From: Geminicoccaceae bacterium
GTDB lineage: Bacteria > Pseudomonadota > Alphaproteobacteria > Geminicoccales > Geminicoccaceae
Reading direction: 5' to 3'
Assembly (NCBI GenBank): GCA_020445645.1
Contig: JAGRGG010000075.1
Span: 1-62,102, forward strand
Length of the DNA: 62,102 bases
Positions 29,455-38,961 of this stretch are shown here, one piece after another. The first letter of the stretch is position 1. Each line of letters starts with the position of its first letter. A model generated the notes under the pieces. It was not told the DNA's origin and did not search any database. It saw only the letters and a program-made list of their open reading frames with translations. The translations under genes were made by a program, and so were the position numbers.

Positions 29455-32400
29455 CAGTAGTCGACGCTCCAGTTGATGCCGGCGCCCGAATTGCCGTCCG
29501 AGCCCACCTCGGTCGTGGCGTCGAAGCCCTTGCCGAGGTCGACCTCGACCTTCGCCTTCGAGGTCCCCGTAGTCAGGCCCTGCTCGACCTGGAGGAACAC
29601 CCGGTCGGAGATGTACTTGCCGGCGGTGATCGCACTCTGGTCGCCCTCGCCGCCGATGTCGAGCGTATCGAGGGCAAGGCTGCCGCGCAGCCTGTCGAGG
29701 ACACCGGGACCGCCGCCCTGTAGTTCCTGGACGGCGGCGGCGAGCTTGAGGCCCTGGGCCGGGGTGATCTCGGTCACGTCGCGGTCGAACAGGAGCTTGG
29801 CCAGCACCTCGTCCTGGGGCAGTTCGGGCTCGCTCGTGAGCGCGAAGTCCGGGCTGGTCGCCGACCCCGATACCTTGATGACGGCGGTGAAGTCGTCGCG
29901 CTTGGCCCTCGCTTCCAGGTTTACCTCGGGGTTCGGCGGAGTGTCGCCGGTGAAGACGAGGCTGCCGGTCTGGATCTCGAAGCGCCTGTCGAGGAAGTCG
30001 AGGAAGCCGCGGCGGAAATCAATCGAGCCGACGATCCGGGGTGCCGCCGAGGTGCCCTTGATGTCGAGCTTGCCGCCCCACTCGGATTCGAGCCCGCGCC
30101 CGCGCACGAAGATGCGCTCCGGTGCCGCAAAGGCGATGTCGAGCCCGACGGGGAAGGCGGGTTCCATGGCGGCCGCCGGCCGGGGCTTGCCGACGACGCG
30201 GCCATTCTTGACCTCGACGACGTCCAGGGTCGCAGGGTCGGTGACGCCGCCGGACGGGATGCGCAGGTCGGCGTTCTCGACCCGGATCCTGCCGGACGCT
30301 TTCGCCGCTTCCGTGTCGCCTTCAAGGACGAGGTCGCTCGTGACGATGGCGCGGCCGAGGTCGCTGTCGAGGAGACGGGCGTCCTTGGTCTTCAGGTCAA
30401 GGCTGTAGGGAAAGTGGCGCTCCGGTTCGACGTCGAGCCGGCCCGTCGCCTTGACCGTGCCCTCGGCCGCGTCGGCGTCGAGGTTGACGATCCTGACCGT
30501 GCGCCCGTCGGCTTGGAGGTCTAGGCGGACATTGCGCAGCCGTACGCCCGAGTTCACGTCGGTCAAGGTGCCGCCCTGAAGGTCGGCCTTGCCGTTGACG
30601 AGCGGGCGGGCGGGCGTGCCGCCGAGGCCGAGGTCGATGCCAAGCTCGCCGGAGGCCGTCTGGCCGTCGAGCTGCGCCAGCATCACGGCGCGGCCGAGGT
30701 CGACGACGCCCTGAATGCCGCCGTCGAGTGGGCGGTCCTGCGGCAGGGCGAAGGCGAAGGGTTGCAGGGACAGGTCCATCGGCACGCTGGCGTCGACCCG
30801 AAGGGGCTTCTCGAAGAGGTTGGCGATATCGAGGTTGGTTCTGAAGGTGGCATCCTTGTAGGCGCCGTTCAGGTCGATCTGTGCGGGGGGGATGTTGCCG
30901 TAGGCGGGGTCGGCAAGCCGCACCCCCTCGCCCGTCGCATCGACTCGGATCACCGGGGCGTCGGCTAGGCCCGAGAGCCCGATCGTGGCCTCCACCGTGC
31001 CGTCGACGTGCTGCTTCTCGGCGATGTAAGGGTCGAGGAGGGAAAGCTTCAGGTTGCGGAGGCGGAGATCGCCCGAAAGGGCGTTGCCGGCGAGGCGGGC
31101 GTTGCCCGCGAGGCGGGCGGGGCCGTAGGAGAGGTCGAGGCCCTCCAGGCTGTAGCCGTTCGGAAGGAGGGCGAAGGTGGCGGGGGCGGCGAGGCGGATC
31201 GGCTCGTCGGCGACCCGGCCGTCCACCCGCTCCAGCCGCACGGTCTTCGTCCGGCTCTTCGCATCGACCGTGGCCGCGGCGTCGAGTTGGAAGGGGGTCG
31301 GCCCCCGCTCGCCGGCGAAGCCCGCCTCGACGGCGAGGTTCTCAAGCCCACCTTCGGCGGCGACGCTCGCCCTGGACAGCTTCAGGTCGCCCTGCTCGAA
31401 GCGGTCGAGGCCGAGCGAGGCGTCGACGACGGGGGCCTTCAGCGCGTCGGCGACGGCGGCGTCGAGGCGGACGCCCCGCACCGTGCCGAAGGCGCCCGCG
31501 ACCTCGGGGGCGTTCGCCTTGACATGGACGTTCTGCCGCCCCTTGGCCGCGTCGAAGGCAAGGTCGAGGTCGGTCGAGCCGTCGATCTTCCGGCCGATGA
31601 AGGGCTCCAGCGCCGCGAGGTCGGCCGCTTGGCCCTTCAGGCTGCCGTCGACGAGGTTGGTGGTGCGGTTCAGGACGAGCCCACCCTTGAGGTCGGTCGC
31701 TGGCGCCTTTAGGTCGAGGTCGCTCAGGGTCAGAGTCTTCGAGGTCAGCCTGTAGGCGGCGTCGAGCGCCACGTCCTTGCCCCGCGTCCGGGCAGTGAGC
31801 GCCATCTTGCCGCCGAGGTCGTCGGTCGGCCCTTTCGCCGTAGCGTCGAGGTCGACCTTGGAGAAGTCACGCCCGGCGACCCGCAGGGGTTCGAGCGCGG
31901 CGGCGAGCGTGACGTCCGGCGCCTTGAGCGTGCCGCCGAGGTCGAGCTTCGCGGTCCCGGCGCCGTCGATGGGTTGGCCGACGATCGGTTGCAGGGCGGC
32001 GAGGTCAGGCAGGGTCAGCGCCACCTTGCCGCCGAGCGCCTGCCGCCCGTCCAGCCCGAGGCTGGCGTCGCCGTCGAGGCCGAGGTGCGCCGCTTTCAGG
32101 TCGATGCCGGAAAGGGCGACGCGCTCGTCCTTTCGGTAATCGACCTTGGCCTTCAGGGTCGGCTCCGGCCCGATCAGCGCCGTGGCGCTGCCCGGCAGGC
32201 CCTTGAGGCGCTGGGCGGCGAGGACGAGGTCGGCGGTGGCGTTCTTGAAGCCGGCGTCGAAGCTCGCCTGGACCTGGAGGTCGACTCCGCCCTTCGGGTC
32301 GGTGCCGGGGGGCAGTTGGTCCTTGAAGGCGTCCGCCACGCGGGCAAGTTCCGGGATCGCGGCGTCGAGCGTTGCCGTGCCGGCAAGTGAGGGCAACGCG

Positions 32401-34508
32401 GCCTCCGCCTTGCCGTTCGCCGTCAGGCTTGCCGTGTCGAGCACGAGGTTGTCCAGGGTGACGCGCTCGTCCTTTCGGTAGTCGACCTTGGCGGTGAGCG
32501 AGGGCGAGGGTCCCAGGACCGTGGCGGCGTTGGCGGGCAGGCCGGCGAGGTTCTGCGCTTTCAACGCCATGTCGCCCGTCACCCGCGCGAAGTTCGGCGC
32601 GAATGTGGCGTCGACGCGCAGGTCGGCGGCGCCCTTGGGGTCGAGATCCGGCGGGAGTCGGTCCGGAAAGGCGCGGGCGACCTTCGCCACCTCGGGCACC
32701 TCGGCCGTCAGTCTGGCGCTGCCCGCGAGCGAGGGAAGGGCGAGTTCGGCGGTGCCGTTGGCGCTCAGCGCTTCCGTCGTGAGGTCGAGGCCGTTCAGCG
32801 TGACCTTCTCGTCCTTCACGTAGTCCACGTTCGCCGTGAGCGTGGGGTTGCCGCCCACCACCTGCCCCAGATCGTTCGGCAGGCCCTTGAGGTTCTGCGC
32901 CGCGAGGCGAAGGTCGCCCGTGACGCGGGCAAGGTTGGCGGCGATGTCGGCGTCGAGGTCGAGGTTGACGGCACCGTCCAGGCCCTCGGTGCCGGCGGGG
33001 GCGAGCGGCCCCAAGGCGGTGCGCAGCCGGGCCACGTCCGGCACGCTCGCCGTGAGCTTCGCCTTGCCCTCATAAGAGGGGATGGCGATGTCGGCGGTGG
33101 CGTTGGCCTTGAAGGTGTCGCCGTTGAGCGCGAGACGCTGCAAGGACGCCTGCCCCTTCGTCGGCACGGTGGCGGCGACCTCGAAGGCGAGGCTGTCCTC
33201 CGGGCGGAGCGGCTCGCCGTTCTGGGTGACGCCCGCGATCTTGCCGCCGCCCTCGATGCGGGTTCCCTTGAACGGCTGATCGAGGGGGGCGAGCGGGCGG
33301 AGGTCCAGCTTGGCCTGGACGTTCCGGACGCCGTAGCCTTGCGCCTCGATGCCGCTGCCGTCCAGGTTGACGGTGAAGAGGGGTTCCTTGACCGAGCCCT
33401 CGGCGTCGACCGTGAGGTCGGCCGAGCCCTGGAGCGGCGTTCCGGCAAGGGCGCTCGCCCGTCGCAGTTCGGGCAGGCTCACCTTCACCCGCCCGCCAAG
33501 CTCGCCGGTCTTGAAGTCGACGCGGCCCTGCCCGTCGGTCTTGAGGAAGGCGCTCTCCAGGTCGAAGCGGCCCAATTGGAAGCTGTCGGGCGAGGTCTGC
33601 CCCGCCTCGATGTCGAGCGCGAACTGCTTGCCCAGGAGCGACCCCACGTTCTCCGGGAACCCTCCCGGCACCGGCACGACGACGGCGGAGAGGTCAACCT
33701 TCGGGGTGTCCGTGTAGTCGAGGCCGAGGTCGGCCTCGGCGTGGAGGAGGCTCTGCGCGTCGAGGACGAGGTCCGCCTTCCAGTCCTTGAGCGGCCCGTC
33801 GCCGTTCACGTCGAGGACGAGGCGGTCGGCCTCTGGGGTGTTGGTGAGGCGGGCGAGCAGCCCGCCCGACTCCTCCAGGTGCAGGTCCAGCTTCGCCGAC
33901 TGGGCGTCGAGGTTGAGAAGGGCGTCGAGGTCGAGCCGGGCCGTGTCCTCGTCGACCCGGCGCCCGTTCAGCTTGGCCTCGATCGTCTGCGCGTCGTCGC
34001 CCTGGGTGATGGCGCCCGTCAGCTTGAAGGTGGCGGCCTCGCCGAGGACGGGCTGCTTCAGTTCGATGCGGTCGAAGGCAAGGTTCTGGACGACGACCCG
34101 GCTGATCGCCGTCGGCAGTTGCGGCGGCTTCGGGAAGGTGAAGCCCTGCTGCGTGGTCGGCGGCGACTTCGGCGCGCGCTCGACGGTGACGTTTGCCGCC
34201 CCCAGCTTCTCGACCTCGAGGCGCCCCCGCAGGAGCGCCGTCGCCGTGATGTCGAGGGCGATGTCGCTCACGGTGAGCCACGTTCCCTCGGTGTCGCCGA
34301 TCGTCACCCTGTCGATGTGCACGTCGAAGGGGATGCCGGTCAGCCCCTCGATCTTCACCTTCTGGTTCTCGTTCGAGACCAGCCCCTCGATGAACGAGGT
34401 GAGCTGCTGGCGGACGAAGTCGACCTGGGCCAGGGCCGTGCCCGCCGTCGCCAGGAGGAGGACGAGCCCCGCCGGCAGGGCGACGTACCTGATCCGCTTC
34501 GCCGTCAT
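29454..34508 (-). CDS. tamB: Translocation and assembly module protein TamB
   Basis: A 1684-residue AsmA/TamB-family protein with one N-terminal membrane anchor (RIRYVALPAGLVLLLATAGTA). A very long beta-strand-rich, repetitive periplasmic portion follows; units such as VDYRKDERVTL and LTANGKAEAALPSLAG recur several times between about 550 and 900. The C-terminal DUF490 region contains GSIDFRRGFLDFLDRRFEI, SEPELPQDEVLAKLLFDRDV and KVEVDLGKGFDATTEVG. It spans the periplasm to TamA, helping outer-membrane protein insertion or lipid transport. ATG 34508 was chosen because upstream codons are not TamB-like. Length is above E. coli TamB (1259). Confidence 0.92.
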   Translation of the reverse strand: MTAKRIRYVALPAGLVLLLATAGTALAQVDFVRQQLTSFIEGLVSNENQKVKIEGLTGIPFDVHIDRVTIGDTEGTWLTVSDIALDITATALLRGRLEVEKLGAANVTVERAPKSPPTTQQGFTFPKPPQLPTAISRVVVQNLAFDRIELKQPVLGEAATFKLTGAITQGDDAQTIEAKLNGRRVDEDTARLDLDALLNLDAQSAKLDLHLEESGGLLARLTNTPEADRLVLDVNGDGPLKDWKADLVLDAQSLLHAEADLGLDYTDTPKVDLSAVVVPVPGGFPENVGSLLGKQFALDIEAGQTSPDSFQLGRFDLESAFLKTDGQGRVDFKTGELGGRVKVSLPELRRASALAGTPLQGSADLTVDAEGSVKEPLFTVNLDGSGIEAQGYGVRNVQAKLDLRPLAPLDQPFKGTRIEGGGKIAGVTQNGEPLRPEDSLAFEVAATVPTKGQASLQRLALNGDTFKANATADIAIPSYEGKAKLTASVPDVARLRTALGPLAPAGTEGLDGAVNLDLDADIAANLARVTGDLRLAAQNLKGLPNDLGQVVGGNPTLTANVDYVKDEKVTLNGLDLTTEALSANGTAELALPSLAGSARLTAEVPEVAKVARAFPDRLPPDLDPKGAADLRVDATFAPNFARVTGDMALKAQNLAGLPANAATVLGPSPSLTAKVDYRKDERVTLDNLVLDTASLTANGKAEAALPSLAGTATLDAAIPELARVADAFKDQLPPGTDPKGGVDLQVQASFDAGFKNATADLVLAAQRLKGLPGSATALIGPEPTLKAKVDYRKDERVALSGIDLKAAHLGLDGDASLGLDGRQALGGKVALTLPDLAALQPIVGQPIDGAGTAKLDLGGTLKAPDVTLAAALEPLRVAGRDFSKVDLDATAKGPTDDLGGKMALTARTRGKDVALDAAYRLTSKTLTLSDLDLKAPATDLKGGLVLNRTTNLVDGSLKGQAADLAALEPFIGRKIDGSTDLDLAFDAAKGRQNVHVKANAPEVAGAFGTVRGVRLDAAVADALKAPVVDASLGLDRFEQGDLKLSRASVAAEGGLENLAVEAGFAGERGPTPFQLDAAATVDAKSRTKTVRLERVDGRVADEPIRLAAPATFALLPNGYSLEGLDLSYGPARLAGNARLAGNALSGDLRLRNLKLSLLDPYIAEKQHVDGTVEATIGLSGLADAPVIRVDATGEGVRLADPAYGNIPPAQIDLNGAYKDATFRTNLDIANLFEKPLRVDASVPMDLSLQPFAFALPQDRPLDGGIQGVVDLGRAVMLAQLDGQTASGELGIDLGLGGTPARPLVNGKADLQGGTLTDVNSGVRLRNVRLDLQADGRTVRIVNLDADAAEGTVKATGRLDVEPERHFPYSLDLKTKDARLLDSDLGRAIVTSDLVLEGDTEAAKASGRIRVENADLRIPSGGVTDPATLDVVEVKNGRVVGKPRPAAAMEPAFPVGLDIAFAAPERIFVRGRGLESEWGGKLDIKGTSAAPRIVGSIDFRRGFLDFLDRRFEIQTGSLVFTGDTPPNPEVNLEARAKRDDFTAVIKVSGSATSPDFALTSEPELPQDEVLAKLLFDRDVTEITPAQGLKLAAAVQELQGGGPGVLDRLRGSLALDTLDIGGEGDQSAITAGKYISDRVFLQVEQGLTTGTSKAKVEVDLGKGFDATTEVGSDGNSGAGINWSVDY

Positions 34509-34555
34509 GTGCCCGCCTTCCTCATCCGGCCCCCGCCTGAAAAACCCCGGCCCGC

Positions 34556-36463
34556 TCAAAACGCCTGCCCGATGCTGATGTAGAACTGGAAGGAGTCGTC
34601 GACATCCCGCTTGTTCAAGGGGAAGGCCACGTCGAGGCGGATCGGCCCCACCGGCGTCAGGTAGCGGGCGCCCAGGCCGTAGCCGACACGGGCATCGTCG
34701 AAGGAGGGGGCCGTGCTGTCGAACGCGCTGCCGGCGTCGACGAAGGCCGCGAACTCGACGTTCTCGAAGGCGCGGTAGCGGAGTTCGGCGCCGGTCTCCA
34801 GGAGCGAGAGCCCGCCCGTCGGCTCGCCGTCCTCCAAGGGCCCCGCCAATTGGTAGGGGATGCCGCGCACCGAGCCGCCGCCGCCGGCGTAGAACCGCTC
34901 GTCGGCCGGCACCTCCTCGCGGTCGGCGCCGGCGATCGTGCCGGCGCCGGCCTTGAAGGCGAGGACGAGGCGGGGCTCGTTCATGAGGCGGAGATAGGCG
35001 GTGCCGACCGCCTGCGCCTTGAAGAAGTGGGTGCCGACGCCGAGCGTATCGAGGTAGGGGGCGGCCTTGAGCGTGAGGCGCCAGCCCTTCGAGGGGTCGA
35101 GGAGGCTGTCCGCGTAGTCGAGGCGAAGCGTGCCGGGCAAAGAGAGGAGGCCGTAGTTCGTGTTGCCGACGGTAAGCTCGTCGCTGATGCGCACGAAGCG
35201 GTAGCTGAGGCCGAGCGTGCCCGTGGTGTGGGCGTCGAAGCGGCGCTCCAGCCCGACCCCGCCGCCGATCGAGCGGGCGTCGTAGGCGTCGGTGTTCTCC
35301 CGCCCGACCGAGGCGTCGGCGACGAGGTCGAGGTCGCGGACGCGGCCGATGTCGGGCTTGCGAAAGGTGAGGTCGGCGCTGAGGTCGACCTGCGACCACG
35401 TGGCGTCGAAGCGCAGCTTCTCGCCGGCGTTGAAGAGGTTGCGGTTCTCCCAGAACGCGCGCACCTCCGGCCCCGTATCGGTGTAGTAGCCGAGCCCGCC
35501 GCCGATCGTGCGGTGCTGGCGCTGGGTAAGCTCGGCCGTGACCGGCAGGCGGCCGTCGGGGCCGACCGCGTCGCCCGACCGGACGCGCACGACGCTGAAC
35601 AGGTTCGTGTTGACGAGGCTCTGCCGGGCCGCGTCGATCGCGCCCAGGCTGAAGGTCTGCCCCGGCTCGATGCCCATGCGCGTGCGCAGGAACTTCTCGT
35701 CGAGGTCGCCGTCGCCCATGATCGTCGGGCGCTGCATGGCGACGACGGGACCGGGCTCGATCGCCAGCGTCACGTCCATCGTGTTCGCGTCGAGGTCGAC
35801 GACGGCGCGGCGGTCGCCGAGCTTGGCGAACGCCCGCCCGTCGTTCTTCGCGTCGTCGAGCAGCGTCTTCTCGGCGTCGAGCACCGTCTGCGCCAGCGCC
35901 GGCTCGCCCTGCTTGATGCCGAGGTCGCCGGCCACGTTCGGAGGCGCGTAGCCCTTCGCCCCGCCTTCGACCCGGACCCCGCGCTCGGCGAAGCGGAACC
36001 GCGGCCCCGGCGTCACCTCGTAGACGAGGCGGGTGGGGGCACCCTCGATCAGCTTTTGGATCTCGGCGCCCACCTCGGCCGGCGTGTCGGTGGTGCCGTC
36101 CTCCTTGAGGAGGCGGTCCCTGTCCTGGACGATCCTGTAGGCGGCCTTGCCCTCGTAGTAGCCCTGTGCCCTCAACCCCTGAAGGAGGCGGGGCAGGTCG
36201 TCCTCGGCGCGGGTGCGCAGGACGAGGAGGTTCGAGGGGGGACGGTCGGTCGCCGCCGCCGCCTTGCTCACCGAGCTTAGGTAGCTTTCAAGCCCCTCCG
36301 GCAGCGTCCCCCCGCCCGCCGTCTCGACCTTCACGTCGTAGGGGAGCTTCGGCCCGGTCTCGGCCGGGTCGTCGCCGATCCTGGCGTCGCCCCCGCCGCA
36401 GCCGGCGACGGCGAGGGTCAGGAAGGCGGCGAGGGTCGGACGCTTCATGAAGGGTCTTTTCAT
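34556..36463 (-). CDS. tamA: TamA-type outer-membrane assembly protein (Omp85), with lipobox
   Basis: A 635-residue Omp85 protein with POTRA domains (about 60-290) and a C-terminal 16-strand barrel. The family motif GGGGSVRGIPYQLAGP lies before LLETGAELRYRAFENVEFAAF, and the end ISIGQAF has the terminal aromatic. The N-terminus MKRPFMKRPTLAAFLTLAVA-GC reads as a lipoprotein signal with Cys22, unusual for TamA, which normally has a plain signal peptide. ATG 36463 overlaps the stop of the channel gene (ATGA); ATG 36448 is an alternative. tamB follows after 47 nt, so they form the usual pair. Confidence 0.9.
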   Translation of the reverse strand: MKRPFMKRPTLAAFLTLAVAGCGGGDARIGDDPAETGPKLPYDVKVETAGGGTLPEGLESYLSSVSKAAAATDRPPSNLLVLRTRAEDDLPRLLQGLRAQGYYEGKAAYRIVQDRDRLLKEDGTTDTPAEVGAEIQKLIEGAPTRLVYEVTPGPRFRFAERGVRVEGGAKGYAPPNVAGDLGIKQGEPALAQTVLDAEKTLLDDAKNDGRAFAKLGDRRAVVDLDANTMDVTLAIEPGPVVAMQRPTIMGDGDLDEKFLRTRMGIEPGQTFSLGAIDAARQSLVNTNLFSVVRVRSGDAVGPDGRLPVTAELTQRQHRTIGGGLGYYTDTGPEVRAFWENRNLFNAGEKLRFDATWSQVDLSADLTFRKPDIGRVRDLDLVADASVGRENTDAYDARSIGGGVGLERRFDAHTTGTLGLSYRFVRISDELTVGNTNYGLLSLPGTLRLDYADSLLDPSKGWRLTLKAAPYLDTLGVGTHFFKAQAVGTAYLRLMNEPRLVLAFKAGAGTIAGADREEVPADERFYAGGGGSVRGIPYQLAGPLEDGEPTGGLSLLETGAELRYRAFENVEFAAFVDAGSAFDSTAPSFDDARVGYGLGARYLTPVGPIRLDVAFPLNKRDVDDSFQFYISIGQAF

Positions 36464-38700
36464 GCTCGAACGCTTTGCGGCCCGCTCGGCCGCGTCTCCG
36501 CCGCGCGAAGATCGCGGGCTTCGGCCTCTGCCGCACGAAGCGCGCGGGCCTGGGACTCGACGTGCAAGGGCGGCGCCCGCCCGTCCTTGCCCTCGCCGAA
36601 CCACAGGGTCATGTGCGGGTAGGGGATCTCGATGCCGCGCGCGTCGAAGGCGAGCTTGATCCGCCGCAGCATCTCGCGCTTCACGGTCCACTGCTCCCCC
36701 GGCCGCACCTTCATCCGCGCCTTGACGACGACCGCCGAATCGCCGAGCAGGTCGACGCCCGCGATCTCGATCGGCGCCAGGACGAGGCGGCGGTAGGGCC
36801 ACTCGCGGCGGATCTCGGCGTCGAGCCCGCGCAAGACCTCGACGACCTGGTCCGTGCTCTCGCGGTAGGCGACGCCGATTTCGAGGACCGCGAAGGAAAA
36901 ATCCTTCGTCATGTTGGTGACGATGTCGATCGAGCTGAACGGCACCGCGTGGACGCTGCCGTCGTAGGCGCGGAGCTGGACGGCGCGCATCGAGATGCCC
37001 TCGATCACCCCCGAGCGCCCGCCGACCTCGACCACGTCTCCCACCCTTGCGATGTCGCCCACCAGGATGAACAGGCCGGTGATGAGGTCCTGGACCAGCT
37101 TCTGCGAGCCGAAGCCGATCGCCAAGCCCACGACGCCGGCGCCGGCGAGCAGCGGCGTCGCGTCGACGCCCAGTTGCGAGAGGGTGACGAGGACGGCGAT
37201 CCCGACGAGGACGACGAGGGCGAGGTTCTTCAGGATGCTGGCGAAGGTGCGGCTGCGGTTGCTGTGCAGGAGTCGCCCCTCGGCGTCGGCCGCCCGCATG
37301 TGGCGGTTGAACAGGTGGACGATCAGTTGGGCGAGGGCCACGGTGACGAGGAGGATCAGGGCGAGTTCGGTGAGCAGCCCCGCGACCGAGCGCCCGGACG
37401 CCCGGTCGACCCAGTCGATCACCCCCGTCTGCCACACCTGAAGGAGGAGGACGAGGCTGAACGCGGCGACGAGGACCCGGACCAGGAGGCGCAAGGGTCC
37501 GGCGATGCCCGCGGTCGGGCCAAGCGCCGCCTCTGCCTCGTCGTCCTCGGCGGGCTCCGGCCCGGCGTGCGCCGGACGGGGCAGCGCCCGGTCGGCGAGG
37601 TAGGCGAGGAGCCGGGCGCCGGCGAGGACGAGGACCGTGAGCGCCGTGGCGCGGAAGAGGAAGGTGAACCCGCCCGGCAGCCTCAAGGCCCAGACGAGGT
37701 AGTGCATGACGACGAGGGCGATGGCGGCAAACGGCCAAGCCCTGGCGACGAGCGGCCAGGAAACGATCCGGGACAGGGTGTGGCCATGCCCTCCGAGCCC
37801 CTGGATCGCCGCCGAGACGAGTGCCCGCAGCCGCAGGATGAGGGCGATCAGCATCGCCGTCACGACGAAGTAGAGGATGCGTTGCAGGAAGCCGTGCAGG
37901 GTCCAGGGCAGGCCGGCGTCGTAGGCGGAAGCGAGGATGAAGGTGCCGAGCACGCCCACCAGCGCCGCCCGCTTCAGCCCGCGCTGCAGAAGGCTTGCCA
38001 CCCCATCCCCGACGGCGAGCAGCCGCGCCCGCGCCGTCGGGCCGAAGAGCAGGTCGAGGAACGGCAAGAGCACGAGGCAGACGGTGATGCCCGTCAGCAG
38101 GTCGAGGCCCGTGCGCCGCACGAGGGGCGTCTGGTCGGTGAACAGGATGAGCCCGAGCACGGCGAGCGCGAAGGCGCCGGCCGCGAAGGCGAGGCGAAGG
38201 AAGCCGGCGACGGCCCCGGCCAGCGTCGGCTCGCCCCGGCCCAGGGGCCACAGGCGGCGCGCGACGCCGTGCGCGACGACCCCGAGCGAGAAGATGAAGA
38301 CGAGCCAGAGCGTGGCCTCGATCCAGGCCCAGCGCCGTGCGGGGTTGGCGGCGACGGTGCCGGCCCAGCGGACGAGGTCGGGGAGGCGCCGCCAGGAGCT
38401 GGCGACGTCGCCCGTTACCTCGGCGACCACGGCCCGCCGCTCGGCGAGCCCGGCCAGCACGCTGTCGGCAAAGGTGGCTTCGGCGTCGGCCTCCTTCGGC
38501 TTCGCCTGGGCGGCGGCCAGCGCCTTCACCTTGGCGAGGAAGGCGTCGCGGCTGACGGGGTCCTCCAGCGTGCGCGCGAGCCCATCGAAGTCGGCCCCGA
38601 CGGCGGGCGTCGCGGGTGCGGCGGCCGTCGGCATAACGGGCTGCGCCCCTGCGGCCACGGGCACGAGGAGGAGGACGAAAAAGACGAGAACGAATCGCAT
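36460..38700 (-). CDS. Mechanosensitive ion channel, MscS family (large)
   Basis: A 746-residue inner-membrane protein: signal-like N-terminus (MRFVLVFFVLLLVPVAAGAQ), a periplasmic alanine-rich region to about 110, then around ten hydrophobic segments. The MscS pore and beta domain follow: GVDATPLLAGAGVVGLAIGF, SQKLVQDLITGLFILV, VGDVVEVGGRSGVIEGISMR, VPFSSIDIVTNMTKD. A cytoplasmic C-terminus ends with FDARGIEIPYPHMTLWF. It is a larger member, like MscK/YbdG types, that releases solutes under hypo-osmotic stress. AGGAGT precedes ATG 38700. Its stop overlaps the tamA start, an unexpected coupling. Confidence 0.92.
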   Translation of the reverse strand: MRFVLVFFVLLLVPVAAGAQPVMPTAAAPATPAVGADFDGLARTLEDPVSRDAFLAKVKALAAAQAKPKEADAEATFADSVLAGLAERRAVVAEVTGDVASSWRRLPDLVRWAGTVAANPARRWAWIEATLWLVFIFSLGVVAHGVARRLWPLGRGEPTLAGAVAGFLRLAFAAGAFALAVLGLILFTDQTPLVRRTGLDLLTGITVCLVLLPFLDLLFGPTARARLLAVGDGVASLLQRGLKRAALVGVLGTFILASAYDAGLPWTLHGFLQRILYFVVTAMLIALILRLRALVSAAIQGLGGHGHTLSRIVSWPLVARAWPFAAIALVVMHYLVWALRLPGGFTFLFRATALTVLVLAGARLLAYLADRALPRPAHAGPEPAEDDEAEAALGPTAGIAGPLRLLVRVLVAAFSLVLLLQVWQTGVIDWVDRASGRSVAGLLTELALILLVTVALAQLIVHLFNRHMRAADAEGRLLHSNRSRTFASILKNLALVVLVGIAVLVTLSQLGVDATPLLAGAGVVGLAIGFGSQKLVQDLITGLFILVGDIARVGDVVEVGGRSGVIEGISMRAVQLRAYDGSVHAVPFSSIDIVTNMTKDFSFAVLEIGVAYRESTDQVVEVLRGLDAEIRREWPYRRLVLAPIEIAGVDLLGDSAVVVKARMKVRPGEQWTVKREMLRRIKLAFDARGIEIPYPHMTLWFGEGKDGRAPPLHVESQARALRAAEAEARDLRAAETRPSGPQSVRA

Positions 38701-38832
38701 CAAGACTCCTGATCGCTGCGCGTGCGCGGCGTTTTCCTCCTTTTGCGAGGTCGGATATAGGGTAGGGACGGGGTTCGGGGCCAGCCCGACCTTCTTGAAT
38801 CTCGCCGCTTTTGGCGCGACTGTCGCCTGTAA

Positions 38833-38954
38833 ACGCTTCGCGTCCACGTCCGCGGGGCCTTTTTCTTTTTTTTATCTGTTGATCGTATGTGGCATCGGCG
38901 TCTGTGCCACGCACGATCAACAAAAAGGCCCCGCGCCCGCGCCCGCGAAACGCA
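38833..38954. repeat. Modular palindrome, copy C
   Basis: The outer arms (38833-38864 and 38922-38954) are diverged but share GCGGGGCCTTTTT. The inner stem TGTTGATCGTATGTGGCA pairs with its opposite strand at 16 of 18 positions and differs from the stems of copies A and B. The right arm ends 7 bp from the galE stop codon. The left arm is 133 bp from the start of the MscS channel gene. Confidence 0.85.
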
Positions 38955-38961
38955 TGGAGCG

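Noticed and set aside
36475-38712. A 745-residue plus-strand frame opposite the MscS gene
   Set aside because: The translation is a D/E/R/Q-rich mirror of a hydrophobic protein, with no domain or ribosome-binding site.
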